Shown: one piece after another, positions 1-4,907 of the stretch
Layout: each line of letters opens with the position of its first letter
How positions within the stretch are numbered: the stretch's first letter is position 1
From: JAMCRM01 sp041685075
Lineage (GTDB): Bacteria > Acidobacteriota > Terriglobia > Bryobacterales > Bryobacteraceae
DNA length: 7,316 nucleotides
Direction: 5' to 3'
NCBI GenBank assembly: GCA_041685075.1
Contig: JAWLGN010000279.1
Location: 1 to 7,316 of the forward strand
Notes under the pieces: model-generated
Told to the model about the DNA's origin: nothing
Database searches by the model: none
The model's input: only the letters and a program-made list of their open reading frames with translations
Made by a program: the position numbers and the translations under genes

Positions 1-222
1 CGCGGTTCCGGTTCCGGAGATGGCCAGGTTGAACGTGTTGTGCGTGGAGAAGACCACCTGCAACAGCCGGCGGACTTCGTCAACAGTCTGGAAATAGAAC
101 GGATCGAGGTGCCCGACGATGGGCTGCGCTAATGCTTCGTAGACGCGGGCGGCCACCATACTGGGGCCCGGCCCCAGCAGGAGCCGCCGCGGAGCGCGCA
201 GGCGTGCAAGGGTTTCCGGCAT
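1..222 (-). CDS. Class V aminotransferase, alanine-glyoxylate/serine-glyoxylate type (N-terminal 74 residues, cut by window edge)
   Basis: Pyridoxal-phosphate enzyme that by family transfers an amino group from alanine or serine to glyoxylate or a related keto acid in the cytoplasm. The visible part has the family's opening hallmark LLLGPGPS (residues 14-21), then PIVGHLDPFYF (34-44), which matches the substrate-site G-H-x-D/S-P segment. It then has the helix leading to ISGTGTA (68-74), the glycine-rich loop near the PLP phosphate. The catalytic lysine would lie beyond the window. I chose the ATG at 222 because it places GPGPS about 17 residues from the start, as is usual. No clear Shine-Dalgarno sequence precedes it, and the frame stays open upstream (GTG at 225, TTG at 294). 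It lies 128 nt downstream of rsmA on the same strand, so it could share that transcript or have its own promoter. Exact substrate is not decidable from this fragment; family assignment is firm. Confidence 0.88.
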   Translation of the reverse strand, partial: MPETLARLRAPRRLLLGPGPSMVAARVYEALAQPIVGHLDPFYFQTVDEVRRLLQVVFSTHNTFNLAISGTGTA

Positions 223-350
223 CACACCAGTGTACACGCGCCGGCGGAAGAACGGGATGGTCCGGGCCAGGTGCTCATGCGGGCCGAGAGCCAACAGGAG
301 CCCGGTTACGGGTGTGCGACCGTGCGGGTGCGTTGGCGCTCGACCGTTTT

Positions 351-1115
351 TCAGCAACCTCCCGGCAAACGGTGGTAGAGGGCGGCAAGCTGGTGAATGT
401 CCAACTGTTCGGCGCGGAGGGATGCCTCGGGGATGCCGTCCAGGCGCTCACGCGGCACCTCGCCCGCCAGGTTGTTGCGGATGGTCTTGCGCTTCTGGTG
501 GAAGCAGCGGGAGACGAAGCGCAGGAAGCGGGCGGGGTCGGCGATGTCGAGTTCCTCGGCGCGGGGGGAGGGTTCCAGCCGCACCACCGCGGAGTCCACC
601 TTGGGCGGGGGGTGAAAGGCCGCGGGCTTCACCTCGAATAGCAGGGCGGCGTCGAAGAACAGCGCCAGGGAGACGGTCAGGAGGCCGTAGTCGCGGGTGC
701 CGGGAGTGGCGGTGATACGGTGGGCAACCTCCTTTTGGACCAGGAAGACGGCGCGGCGAACCGCGGCGCGGGCTGCGATGACTTTTTCCAGGATCGGGGA
801 AGTGATGTAGTAGGGCAGGTTGCCGGCGATGACCGCCGGTCCCCAGCGGTCCAGGCCCATGGCCAGCACATCGCCATGGACGATCTCCAGGCGGGGTTCG
901 GCGCCGAAGCGGCCGCGGAGGTCTTCTACCAGCCAGGGGTCGATTTCGATGGCCACCACGCGGCCGGCGCGGTCGAGCAGCCGCCGGGTGAGCGCGCCGC
1001 GTCCCGGGCCGATCTCCACCACCAGGGGTTCGGGGTCAGGGCAAGCAGCGGCAGCGATACGTTCGAGCGCCCGGCCCTGGATGAGGTAGTGTTGCCCGAG
1101 TTTCCGGCGCGCCAC
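351..1115 (-). CDS. rsmA: 16S rRNA (adenine1518-N6/adenine1519-N6)-dimethyltransferase RsmA
   Basis: SAM-dependent enzyme that dimethylates the two adjacent adenines in the 3'-terminal helix 45 loop of 16S rRNA, a late checkpoint of 30S assembly. With the chosen start it is 254 residues. Visible motifs: KLGQHYL (5-11, N-terminal cap), SAM motif I EIGPGRGALT (34-43), acidic motif II AIEID (55-59), GDVL (81-84), the catalytic NLPYY (99-103) and the family-typical FHPPPKVDSAVV (167-178). The C-terminal helical domain is complete. An in-frame ATG at 1193 would overlap the upstream anti-sigma gene by 68 bp and add a poor-looking 26-residue extension. GTG at 1115 starts directly at the conserved ARRKLGQ, lies 10 nt after the previous stop and is preceded by GGAGGGG, so it is preferred. 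It is cotranscribed, by position, with an ECF sigma/anti-sigma pair, not the frequent pdxA neighbour. No missing key residue seen. Confidence 0.95.
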   Translation of the reverse strand: MARRKLGQHYLIQGRALERIAAAACPDPEPLVVEIGPGRGALTRRLLDRAGRVVAIEIDPWLVEDLRGRFGAEPRLEIVHGDVLAMGLDRWGPAVIAGNLPYYITSPILEKVIAARAAVRRAVFLVQKEVAHRITATPGTRDYGLLTVSLALFFDAALLFEVKPAAFHPPPKVDSAVVRLEPSPRAEELDIADPARFLRFVSRCFHQKRKTIRNNLAGEVPRERLDGIPEASLRAEQLDIHQLAALYHRLPGGC

Positions 1116-1116
1116 G

Positions 1117-1123
1117 CCCCTCC
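1117..1123 (-). promoter_or_regulatory. Ribosome binding site deciding the GTG start of rsmA
   Basis: On the minus strand the sequence reads GGAGGGGC directly before GTG at 1115. It lies between the anti-sigma stop (1126-1128) and the proposed start. The spacing is short (about 3 nt from GGAGG), but the purine run favours GTG 1115 over the upstream ATG at 1193. Confidence 0.6.
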
Positions 1124-1125
1124 GC

Positions 1126-1827
1126 TCAGCCCCGCACCACGATGCGGCTGCGGCGGACCGAGACGACGACCTTGCCGGAGGTCGGTTTGCCAAAAATCGT
1201 CGCCGGGCTGTAGCTGGAAAAGAGCACCAGGTTGGCGATGAGGCTGTTCTCCTGGCCGCGCTCCGGCTTGCCCACCGGGAAAGAGTAGTCTGTGACCACG
1301 CCTTTCTCGTTGATGGTCAGCTCGACCACGGCATCGCCATGAGCATCGCCATAAGCAAAGTTAAAAGGCGCGGTCTCCACCAAGGAGGCTTCGGTATAGA
1401 AGGGCGAGAGCCTGACGTCGTTGTTATGAAAATTGAACTGGAAGAAGAGGGTGGGGACCAGCATGCTGAACAGCACCAGCGCCGAGGCCAGTCCTCCGGC
1501 AAACGGCAGCGCCACCGGGCGCATGAGGTTATCGGCGAACAACTTGACGCGCCCCGCCAGGTGTTGGAGGCGGGTTGGGAAATCCACCCGGGTGAGGCGC
1601 CGCGCACGCTCGTGCGAGGCCAGTACTCGCAGCCGTGCGGTCAGGTCCTCCGGCGGGGCGGCCACCGGAAGATTCCGCAGCATGGCGCGGAGACGATGGC
1701 TTTCGGCGGCTCGCGCGGCACAATCCCGGCAGTGCTCCAAGTGCCTCGCTATGGCTTCCTGCTCCTCGGCACCCAGCCTCTGATCCAGGCGTGCGGAAAG
1801 GAATTTCTGCACCGTTCGGCAACTCAT
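1126..1827 (-). CDS. Membrane-anchored zinc-finger (ZAS) anti-sigma factor with TonB-C-like extracytoplasmic domain
   Basis: Probable negative regulator of the ECF sigma factor encoded immediately upstream (4 nt gap). The 233-residue protein begins with a zf-HC2/ZAS-type domain: Cys3 followed by H29-x3-C33-x2-C36, the signature that binds zinc and packs against sigma. A basic linker (about 60-103) leads to one hydrophobic segment (about 105-131), placing the C-terminus outside the cytoplasmic membrane. The outer part (about 160-233) has VVELTINEKGVVTDYSF, then a helix-like stretch, then YSPATIFGKPTSGKVVVSV. This follows the TonB C-terminal pattern of strand, G-x-V turn, F/Y-x-PA-x-x-x-GKP and final strand. 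I infer that this domain senses an envelope signal or partner; no ligand can be named. Start is ATG 1827, close behind the sigma stop at 1832, suggesting translational coupling. Sure of the anti-sigma role from domain and context; the TonB-C match is by eye. Confidence 0.85.
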   Translation of the reverse strand: MSCRTVQKFLSARLDQRLGAEEQEAIARHLEHCRDCAARAAESHRLRAMLRNLPVAAPPEDLTARLRVLASHERARRLTRVDFPTRLQHLAGRVKLFADNLMRPVALPFAGGLASALVLFSMLVPTLFFQFNFHNNDVRLSPFYTEASLVETAPFNFAYGDAHGDAVVELTINEKGVVTDYSFPVGKPERGQENSLIANLVLFSSYSPATIFGKPTSGKVVVSVRRSRIVVRG

Positions 1828-1831
1828 AGGC

Positions 1832-2494
1832 TTACTCGGCCGTTTTGGGCATCAGTCGAAGGGCCGGCAGCGGCTCCAGCCGGCCTTGCAGTTCCTGCCG
1901 CAAAGCCTCGCGGCCGCGCAGGATTCGCGATTTCACCGTACCTAACGAAAGCTGTAATACTTCGGCGATCTCTTCGTAGCTGAGATCGGCGATGTCGCGC
2001 AGCACGACCGACTCGCGAAAGGCCGGGTTGATGCGCGCCAGAGCAGTTTCCAGCAACCGTTGCTTCTCGCGTTCGAAGACGTGGTCGAAAGGTGTGCGCC
2101 CGTTGTCGCGGATTACCTCGGCGGCCGGCCGGCAGTTTTCGCTCTCCTCTTCCAGTCCCACCTCGCGGCGGCGGTGCCTGTAGAACCAGCGGCGCTGATT
2201 GTGCGCTTCATTCACCGTGATGCGGTAAATCCAGGTTTTCAGGCTGCTCTGGCCTCGGAATCCGTCCACGTTGCGAAAGACCTTCAGGAATACCTCCTGC
2301 ACCACGTCGGCGGCGTCGGACGGATCGTTCAACAGCCGCAACGCCATGTTGTAGACGGGCTGCTGAAACCGGTCCAGGAGCGCCTCGTAGGCGGATTCCG
2401 ATCCCGCCCGCAACGCTTCGACCAGGAGGCAATCATCCCCTGGCCCGGATTCCGGGATAGGCTCCGAGTGTAAATCGAAAATTGAAGCGGCCAC
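1832..2494 (-). CDS. ECF (sigma-70 family group 4, RpoE-like) RNA polymerase sigma factor
   Basis: Alternative sigma factor that directs RNA polymerase to a stress or envelope regulon, probably held inactive by the zinc-finger anti-sigma encoded next. The protein is about 220 residues. Sigma region 2 covers about 39-103, with the core-binding helix DAADVVQEVFLKVFRNVDGF (60-79) and the -10 recognition stretch SSLKTWIYRITVNEAHNQRR (83-102). A charged linker (about 104-140) precedes region 4 (about 145-200). Its helix-turn-helix is LSYEEIAEVLQLSLGTVKSR (171-190). Two GTG starts are possible: 2506 and 2494. I prefer 2494 because GAGG lies 6 nt before it; 2506 has only a weak AGG and would add four residues. 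There is no nearby in-frame ATG. First gene of the unit with anti-sigma and rsmA, by spacing. ECF subgroup and target promoters cannot be read from this sequence. Confidence 0.93.
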   Translation of the reverse strand: MAASIFDLHSEPIPESGPGDDCLLVEALRAGSESAYEALLDRFQQPVYNMALRLLNDPSDAADVVQEVFLKVFRNVDGFRGQSSLKTWIYRITVNEAHNQRRWFYRHRRREVGLEEESENCRPAAEVIRDNGRTPFDHVFEREKQRLLETALARINPAFRESVVLRDIADLSYEEIAEVLQLSLGTVKSRILRGREALRQELQGRLEPLPALRLMPKTAE

Positions 2495-2669
2495 CGCAAA
2501 CCTCACATCAGCCTGACTTCAAACCTACCAGGGTTCTTCCCGTCTTGCAATGAAATAGACACCGCGGGGACGCGGTAAGTTCCACCTCGGTGCGGCGGCC
2601 GGGTACGGCGGCCTGCGGCGGGCGGGGGCGCGACGGCTTTAGGGCGCGCGGTACTGTATTCTGGTGTAC
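2495..2669. other. Divergent intergenic region between sigma factor and prepilin peptidase
   Basis: This 175 nt spacer must carry the promoters of both divergent units. On the minus strand TTGCAA (2545-2550) and TAGGTT (2522-2527) are 17 nt apart, a weak sigma-70-like pair for the sigma gene. Nothing convincing is seen for the plus-strand gene. Its proximal part (2593-2623) holds three GC-rich near-repeats, CGGCGGCC, CGGCGGCC and CGGCGGGC. I see no RNA gene or ORF here. Confidence 0.4.
2501..2504 (-). promoter_or_regulatory. Ribosome binding site for the sigma factor GTG start at 2494
   Basis: GAGG on the minus strand with a 6 nt spacer (TTTGCG) to GTG 2494. If this is the true site, the upstream GTG at 2506 is part of it and is not the start codon. 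Confidence 0.45.
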
Positions 2670-3209
2670 ATGTCCACGGTTCCCCTGCCGGTTCAGGGTG
2701 TGCTGCTGGGTCTGGTGCTGACCGCGGCGGTCTACGACTTCCGTTTCCGGAGAATTCCGAACTGGGTGTCGGTACTTGGTTTGATGGCCGGACTCGGGCT
2801 GAACCTGGGGCTTGGCGGGTGGGCCGGGCTCCGGATGGCGGCGGGCGGTTTTGGCCTGGCGTTCGGGATCTATCTCCTCCTATATTTAGTCCGCGCCATG
2901 GGTGCGGGGGATGTGAAGCTGATGGGAGCGGCGGGTTCGCTGGTGGGAGCCGGGGAATGGTTAAAGCTGTTCGTCGCCGCCGCCCTGGTGGGCGGGGTGC
3001 TGGCGGCGGTCATGATGCTGGCCCGGGGCCGGCTGCGCCGCACGTTGTGGAATATCGGTTTTATCCTGAGCGAACTCATGCGCTTCCGCGCGCCCTACCT
3101 GCGGCGCGAGGAACTGGACGTCAAGAACTCCAAAGCCGCGACCCTGCCCCACGGGGTGGCCATCGCGCTCGGCACCCTTATCTATTTGGCGATTCTCTGG
3201 CGAGGATAG
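2670..3209 (+). CDS. A24 family prepilin peptidase, short CpaA/TadV-like form
   Basis: Integral membrane aspartic protease that cleaves the leader peptide of type IV or Tad-type prepilins and pseudopilins on the cytoplasmic face of the inner membrane. The 179-residue protein has both catalytic motifs: AAVYDFRFRRIPN (19-31, Asp23) and the family signature GAGDVKLMGA (78-87, Asp81 in GxGDxK). Hydrophobic segments lie at about 6-22, 33-50, 57-75, 84-118 and 160-177. It lacks the N-terminal methyltransferase and zinc-binding part of PilD, which fits the CpaA/TadV length class. ATG 2670 is preferred over GTG 2664, which would add only two residues. No clear Shine-Dalgarno is visible before either. 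No prepilin, ATPase or secretin gene is in the window, so its substrate is unknown. Its end overlaps the convergent vanZ-like gene by 32 bp. Confidence 0.9.
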   Translation: MSTVPLPVQGVLLGLVLTAAVYDFRFRRIPNWVSVLGLMAGLGLNLGLGGWAGLRMAAGGFGLAFGIYLLLYLVRAMGAGDVKLMGAAGSLVGAGEWLKLFVAAALVGGVLAAVMMLARGRLRRTLWNIGFILSELMRFRAPYLRREELDVKNSKAATLPHGVAIALGTLIYLAILWRG

Positions 3210-3573
3210 CCGGGGGACGGCGGGAACCGCGCCGGGGCAAACCGATGAGCAGCCCGAATAGCACTCCGCTGCCGTTGGCGGCCATATCCCGCAACTCGAA
3301 CATGCGGCTGCCGGTAAGAGCCTGGGCGAACTCCACCAGCGCCCCCGCCAAAACCAGAACGGCGGCCACCGCCACGGCGGTGCGCAGGCGCTCGTAAAGC
3401 ACCGGGAGGAAGGCCAGCAGGGCGTAGGCGCAGAAATGCAGCACTTTGTCGTTACCGGGAAACCGTTCGAGCAGTCGTACGGCTGCCGAAGTGGAAGGCA
3501 GCAGTGAGCCGACCACCACTGCAAGGAAGGCGGCCATCCATAATACTCGGAGCGCAGTCCGGTTCTCGGGCAT
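3178..3573 (-). CDS. VanZ-family small integral membrane protein
   Basis: A 131-residue protein of the VanZ-like family; the name comes from the teicoplanin-resistance accessory protein, but the biochemical role of most members is unknown. It should not be read as a resistance gene. The family pattern is clear: GNDKVLHFCAYALLAF (40-55, D-K-x-x-H-x-x-x-Y), then GALVEFAQALTGSR (77-90, E-x-x-Q and R), then RDMAANGSGVLFG (95-107, D-x-x-x-N-x-x-G). Four hydrophobic segments are predicted at about 9-25, 44-60, 66-86 and 98-113, with a basic C-terminal tail. Start is the ATG at 3573; no good Shine-Dalgarno is visible. It follows pilZ by 84 nt on the same strand and could be cotranscribed with it. 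Its last 32 bp overlap the end of the convergent prepilin peptidase gene. Family call is solid; cellular role is not known. Confidence 0.87.
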   Translation of the reverse strand: MPENRTALRVLWMAAFLAVVVGSLLPSTSAAVRLLERFPGNDKVLHFCAYALLAFLPVLYERLRTAVAVAAVLVLAGALVEFAQALTGSRMFELRDMAANGSGVLFGLLIGLPRRGSRRPPAILARESPNR

Positions 3574-3657
3574 AATTATCTACCAGCCTAGCGCAGCAAC
3601 GCGGGCCGCAGAGCGACGCGGATGGCCTGACAGCGCTCCGGTTCACAAATCGGCGGC

Positions 3658-4020
3658 TCAGGCAACCATGACGGGCTGGTGCTCGGAATCGTGGGCCGCG
3701 GGAGTTTCGGCGCGAACGAACTCATGCCAGGAGGTGCGCACGGCCGCGCGGTCGCCGTCGCAACGGACGGTGCGGCCGACCACCCGCAGGAGCATCTGCT
3801 CGCAGCCCCGCATGAGAACGGGCCAGGCGATCCACATCTGGATGGACAGGCCGCTGGGCAGGAACCGCCCGGTTTCGAACTCGACGCCGCCACGGCTGAT
3901 GTTGTTGGTGGTGCCGCGGCCCTCGTAGAGGATCCGGCTGCCGCGTAGAAGGCGGTAATGAAGCTGGAGCCGGACGGGGTATCGGCGGGTGGCCCGGCGG
4001 TCCCCCAGGATCATTTCCAT
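3658..4020 (-). CDS. PilZ domain protein (putative c-di-GMP receptor)
   Basis: A 120-residue, essentially single-domain PilZ protein. PilZ domains bind cyclic di-GMP and act as effectors on motility, pili, polysaccharide or transcription. Both ligand motifs are present: arginines in DRRATRRYPV (R8-x3-R12 and R9-x3-R13) and NISRGG (40-45), the N/D-x-S-x-x-G signature. Beta-strand-rich sequence follows to about residue 104 (TSWHEF), then a short polar tail ending in VMVA. The frame is open upstream to a TTG at 4119, but ATG 4020 is preceded by a near-ideal AAGGAGA, so the shorter form is chosen. That leaves a leader of about 100 nt. vanZ lies 84 nt downstream on the same strand. A prepilin peptidase next door makes a link to pili conceivable, but that is inference only. 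Ligand binding is predicted from motifs. Confidence 0.9.
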   Translation of the reverse strand: MEMILGDRRATRRYPVRLQLHYRLLRGSRILYEGRGTTNNISRGGVEFETGRFLPSGLSIQMWIAWPVLMRGCEQMLLRVVGRTVRCDGDRAAVRTSWHEFVRAETPAAHDSEHQPVMVA

Positions 4021-4025
4021 GGCAT

Positions 4026-4032
4026 TCTCCTT
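4026..4032 (-). promoter_or_regulatory. Strong ribosome binding site of the pilZ gene
   Basis: AAGGAGA on the minus strand, 5 nt before ATG 4020. It is the best Shine-Dalgarno in the window and decides the start against the upstream in-frame TTG at 4119. Confidence 0.8.
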
Positions 4033-4100
4033 GGATGTGGTCGTCTCCCCGGCGGCGGGAGCGGCAAGAGCAGGTTCGTGCAGGGAAGACTCCAGGCTGT

Positions 4101-4191
4101 ATCGCACTTGCGATGCCAAACGGTAACCGATTGTATTCTCATGCGCATAGGTGATCGCAGGGGGATATTCCGGGCATTTTTACACGGTAAA
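4101..4191. promoter_or_regulatory. pilZ upstream control region: -10-like box with three inverted repeats
   Basis: On the minus strand TACAAT (4130-4135) is a 5/6 match to a sigma-70 -10 box facing pilZ; no good -35 sits 16-18 nt before it. Around it are three perfect short palindromes: ATCGCA-CT-TGCGAT (4101-4114), CGGT-A-ACCG (4121-4129) and TTTAC-ACG-GTAAA (4179-4191). The latter two share ACGGTAA in the same orientation (4120-4126 and 4184-4190), 64 bp apart, close to six helical turns. This suggests operators for a regulator acting on pilZ. The protein is not identifiable, and short palindromes also arise by chance. Confidence 0.35.
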
Positions 4192-4269
4192 TCCGTATTT
4201 CCGACCACGGTTTTTCCAGGCGCGCGGGATTTGCGTGGGGTGGGTAGATGATCCCGGACAAAACGGGTG

Positions 4270-4299
4270 TTGCGCGCGGCCCGGGTAATTAGCTATGAT
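4270..4299 (+). promoter_or_regulatory. Candidate promoter of the str operon
   Basis: TTGCGC (4270-4275) and TATGAT (4294-4299) are separated by 18 nt. The -10 matches the sigma-70 consensus at 5 of 6 positions and the -35 at 3 of 6. Transcription would begin near 4306, giving a leader of about 220 nt before the rpsL start at 4530. It is the best plus-strand candidate I found in this spacer. Confidence 0.4.
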
Positions 4300-4305
4300 T
4301 GAAGA

Positions 4306-4529
4306 GTTTTGCGAGTATCGCTTTCCGCTCCTGTGCTACCCTCGCGCAATGCGCGAGCCGGCCGGGGGTGAGGCCCCGAGGTTCCAGGTGGGATTTCGAG
4401 CCCCTGGGACATGGGCCTGTCTAACAGGAATGAATCCTCGCTGATGTGGCCAAGTGCCGGGCGCGCGCCCGAAAGGGGGCTGTCCGGCGACGCTGCTTCG
4501 AACTGATTTCATCTCGAAGAGGAAAGTTT
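4306..4529 (+). promoter_or_regulatory. Putative structured 5' leader of the rpsL-rpsG-fusA mRNA
   Basis: This stretch has no credible protein gene and several inverted repeats that could fold in RNA. CTCGCGC-AAT-GCGCGAG (4341-4357) has perfect 7 bp arms. GTTCCAGG (4381-4388) pairs with CCTGGGAC (4403-4410) as 8 bp with one G-U. CCTGT-CTA-ACAGG (4416-4428) has 5 bp arms. CGGGCGCGCGCCCG (4458-4471) is a 14 nt palindrome. No T-tract follows any of them, so they are not typical intrinsic terminators. It could be an autoregulatory leader for a ribosomal protein, but I recognise no known motif. The leader boundaries depend on the inferred promoter. Confidence 0.4.
4517..4523 (+). promoter_or_regulatory. 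Ribosome binding site deciding the GTG start of rpsL
   Basis: AAGAGGA lies 6 nt before GTG 4530. It supports the short 123-residue protein over the in-frame extension from GTG 4446. Confidence 0.7.
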
Positions 4530-4901
4530 GTGCCGACATTCAACCAACTAGTGCGTCTGGGGCGGAAACCGGTGCGCTGGAAAACGCCCAGCCCGGCCCT
4601 GCAGCGCTGCCCGCAGAAACGGGGCGTGTGCACGCGCGTCTACACCACCACCCCCAAGAAGCCGAACTCGGCGCTGCGGAAAGTGGCCCGTGTGCGGCTG
4701 ACCAACGGGATCGAGGTGACGACGTATATTCCGGGCGTCGGACACAATCTCCAGGAGCACTCGATCGTGCTGATCCGCGGCGGGCGTGTCAAGGACCTTC
4801 CGGGCGTACGCTATCACGTGATTCGCGGGGCGCTGGATACGGCCGGCGTCGCTAACCGGAAACAGGGCCGGTCCAAGTACGGGGCCAAACGGCCGAAATA
4901 A
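4530..4901 (+). CDS. rpsL: 30S ribosomal protein S12 (uS12)
   Basis: Core protein of the decoding centre, at the interface of the 30S subunit, and important for tRNA selection accuracy. The 123-residue protein aligns by eye over its whole length with bacterial S12: start PTFNQLVR, CPQKRGVCTRVYTTTPKKPN (27-46), HNLQEHSIVLIRGGRVKDLP (72-91) and the basic tail RSKYGAKRPK. Lys43, Lys88 and Pro91, where streptomycin-resistance substitutions occur in other bacteria, are wild type. Asp89 is the residue methylthiolated by RimO in E. coli. GTG 4530 is chosen because it restores the normal family N-terminus and has AAGAGGA upstream; the frame is open back to 4446, but that part is unlike S12. First gene of the str operon, 6 nt before rpsG. 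Likely controlled through the upstream leader; no S7-type site separates it from rpsG. Confidence 0.97.
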   Translation: MPTFNQLVRLGRKPVRWKTPSPALQRCPQKRGVCTRVYTTTPKKPNSALRKVARVRLTNGIEVTTYIPGVGHNLQEHSIVLIRGGRVKDLPGVRYHVIRGALDTAGVANRKQGRSKYGAKRPK

Positions 4902-4907
4902 GAGACT

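Noticed and set aside
1116..1193. Longer RsmA from ATG 1193
   Set aside because: It would overlap the anti-sigma gene by 68 bp and add an Arg/Ser/Ala stretch that is not part of RsmA. GTG 1115 fits both the gap and the family start.
3178..3573. Glycopeptide-resistance gene on the basis of the VanZ family name
   Set aside because: VanZ-like proteins are widespread chromosomal membrane proteins. No vanA, vanH, vanX or regulator genes are present.
3574..3583. GATAAT as a -10 box for vanZ
   Set aside because: It ends only 1 nt before the ATG, so transcription would start inside the gene, and there is no -35 at 17 nt.
4021..4119. In-frame extension of the PilZ protein to TTG 4119
   Set aside because: TTG without a Shine-Dalgarno, versus ATG 4020 with AAGGAGA 5 nt upstream. 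The extension is low-complexity Ala/Ser/Thr-rich and lies outside the PilZ domain.
4380..4430. A possible tRNA T-arm (TTCGAGC) in the rpsL leader
   Set aside because: The flanking bases do not form the 5 bp T-stem, and no acceptor, D or anticodon arm can be built around it.
4446..4529. In-frame extension of rpsL to GTG 4446
   Set aside because: The extra 28 residues do not resemble S12. GTG 4530 restores the normal family N-terminus and has a good ribosome binding site.
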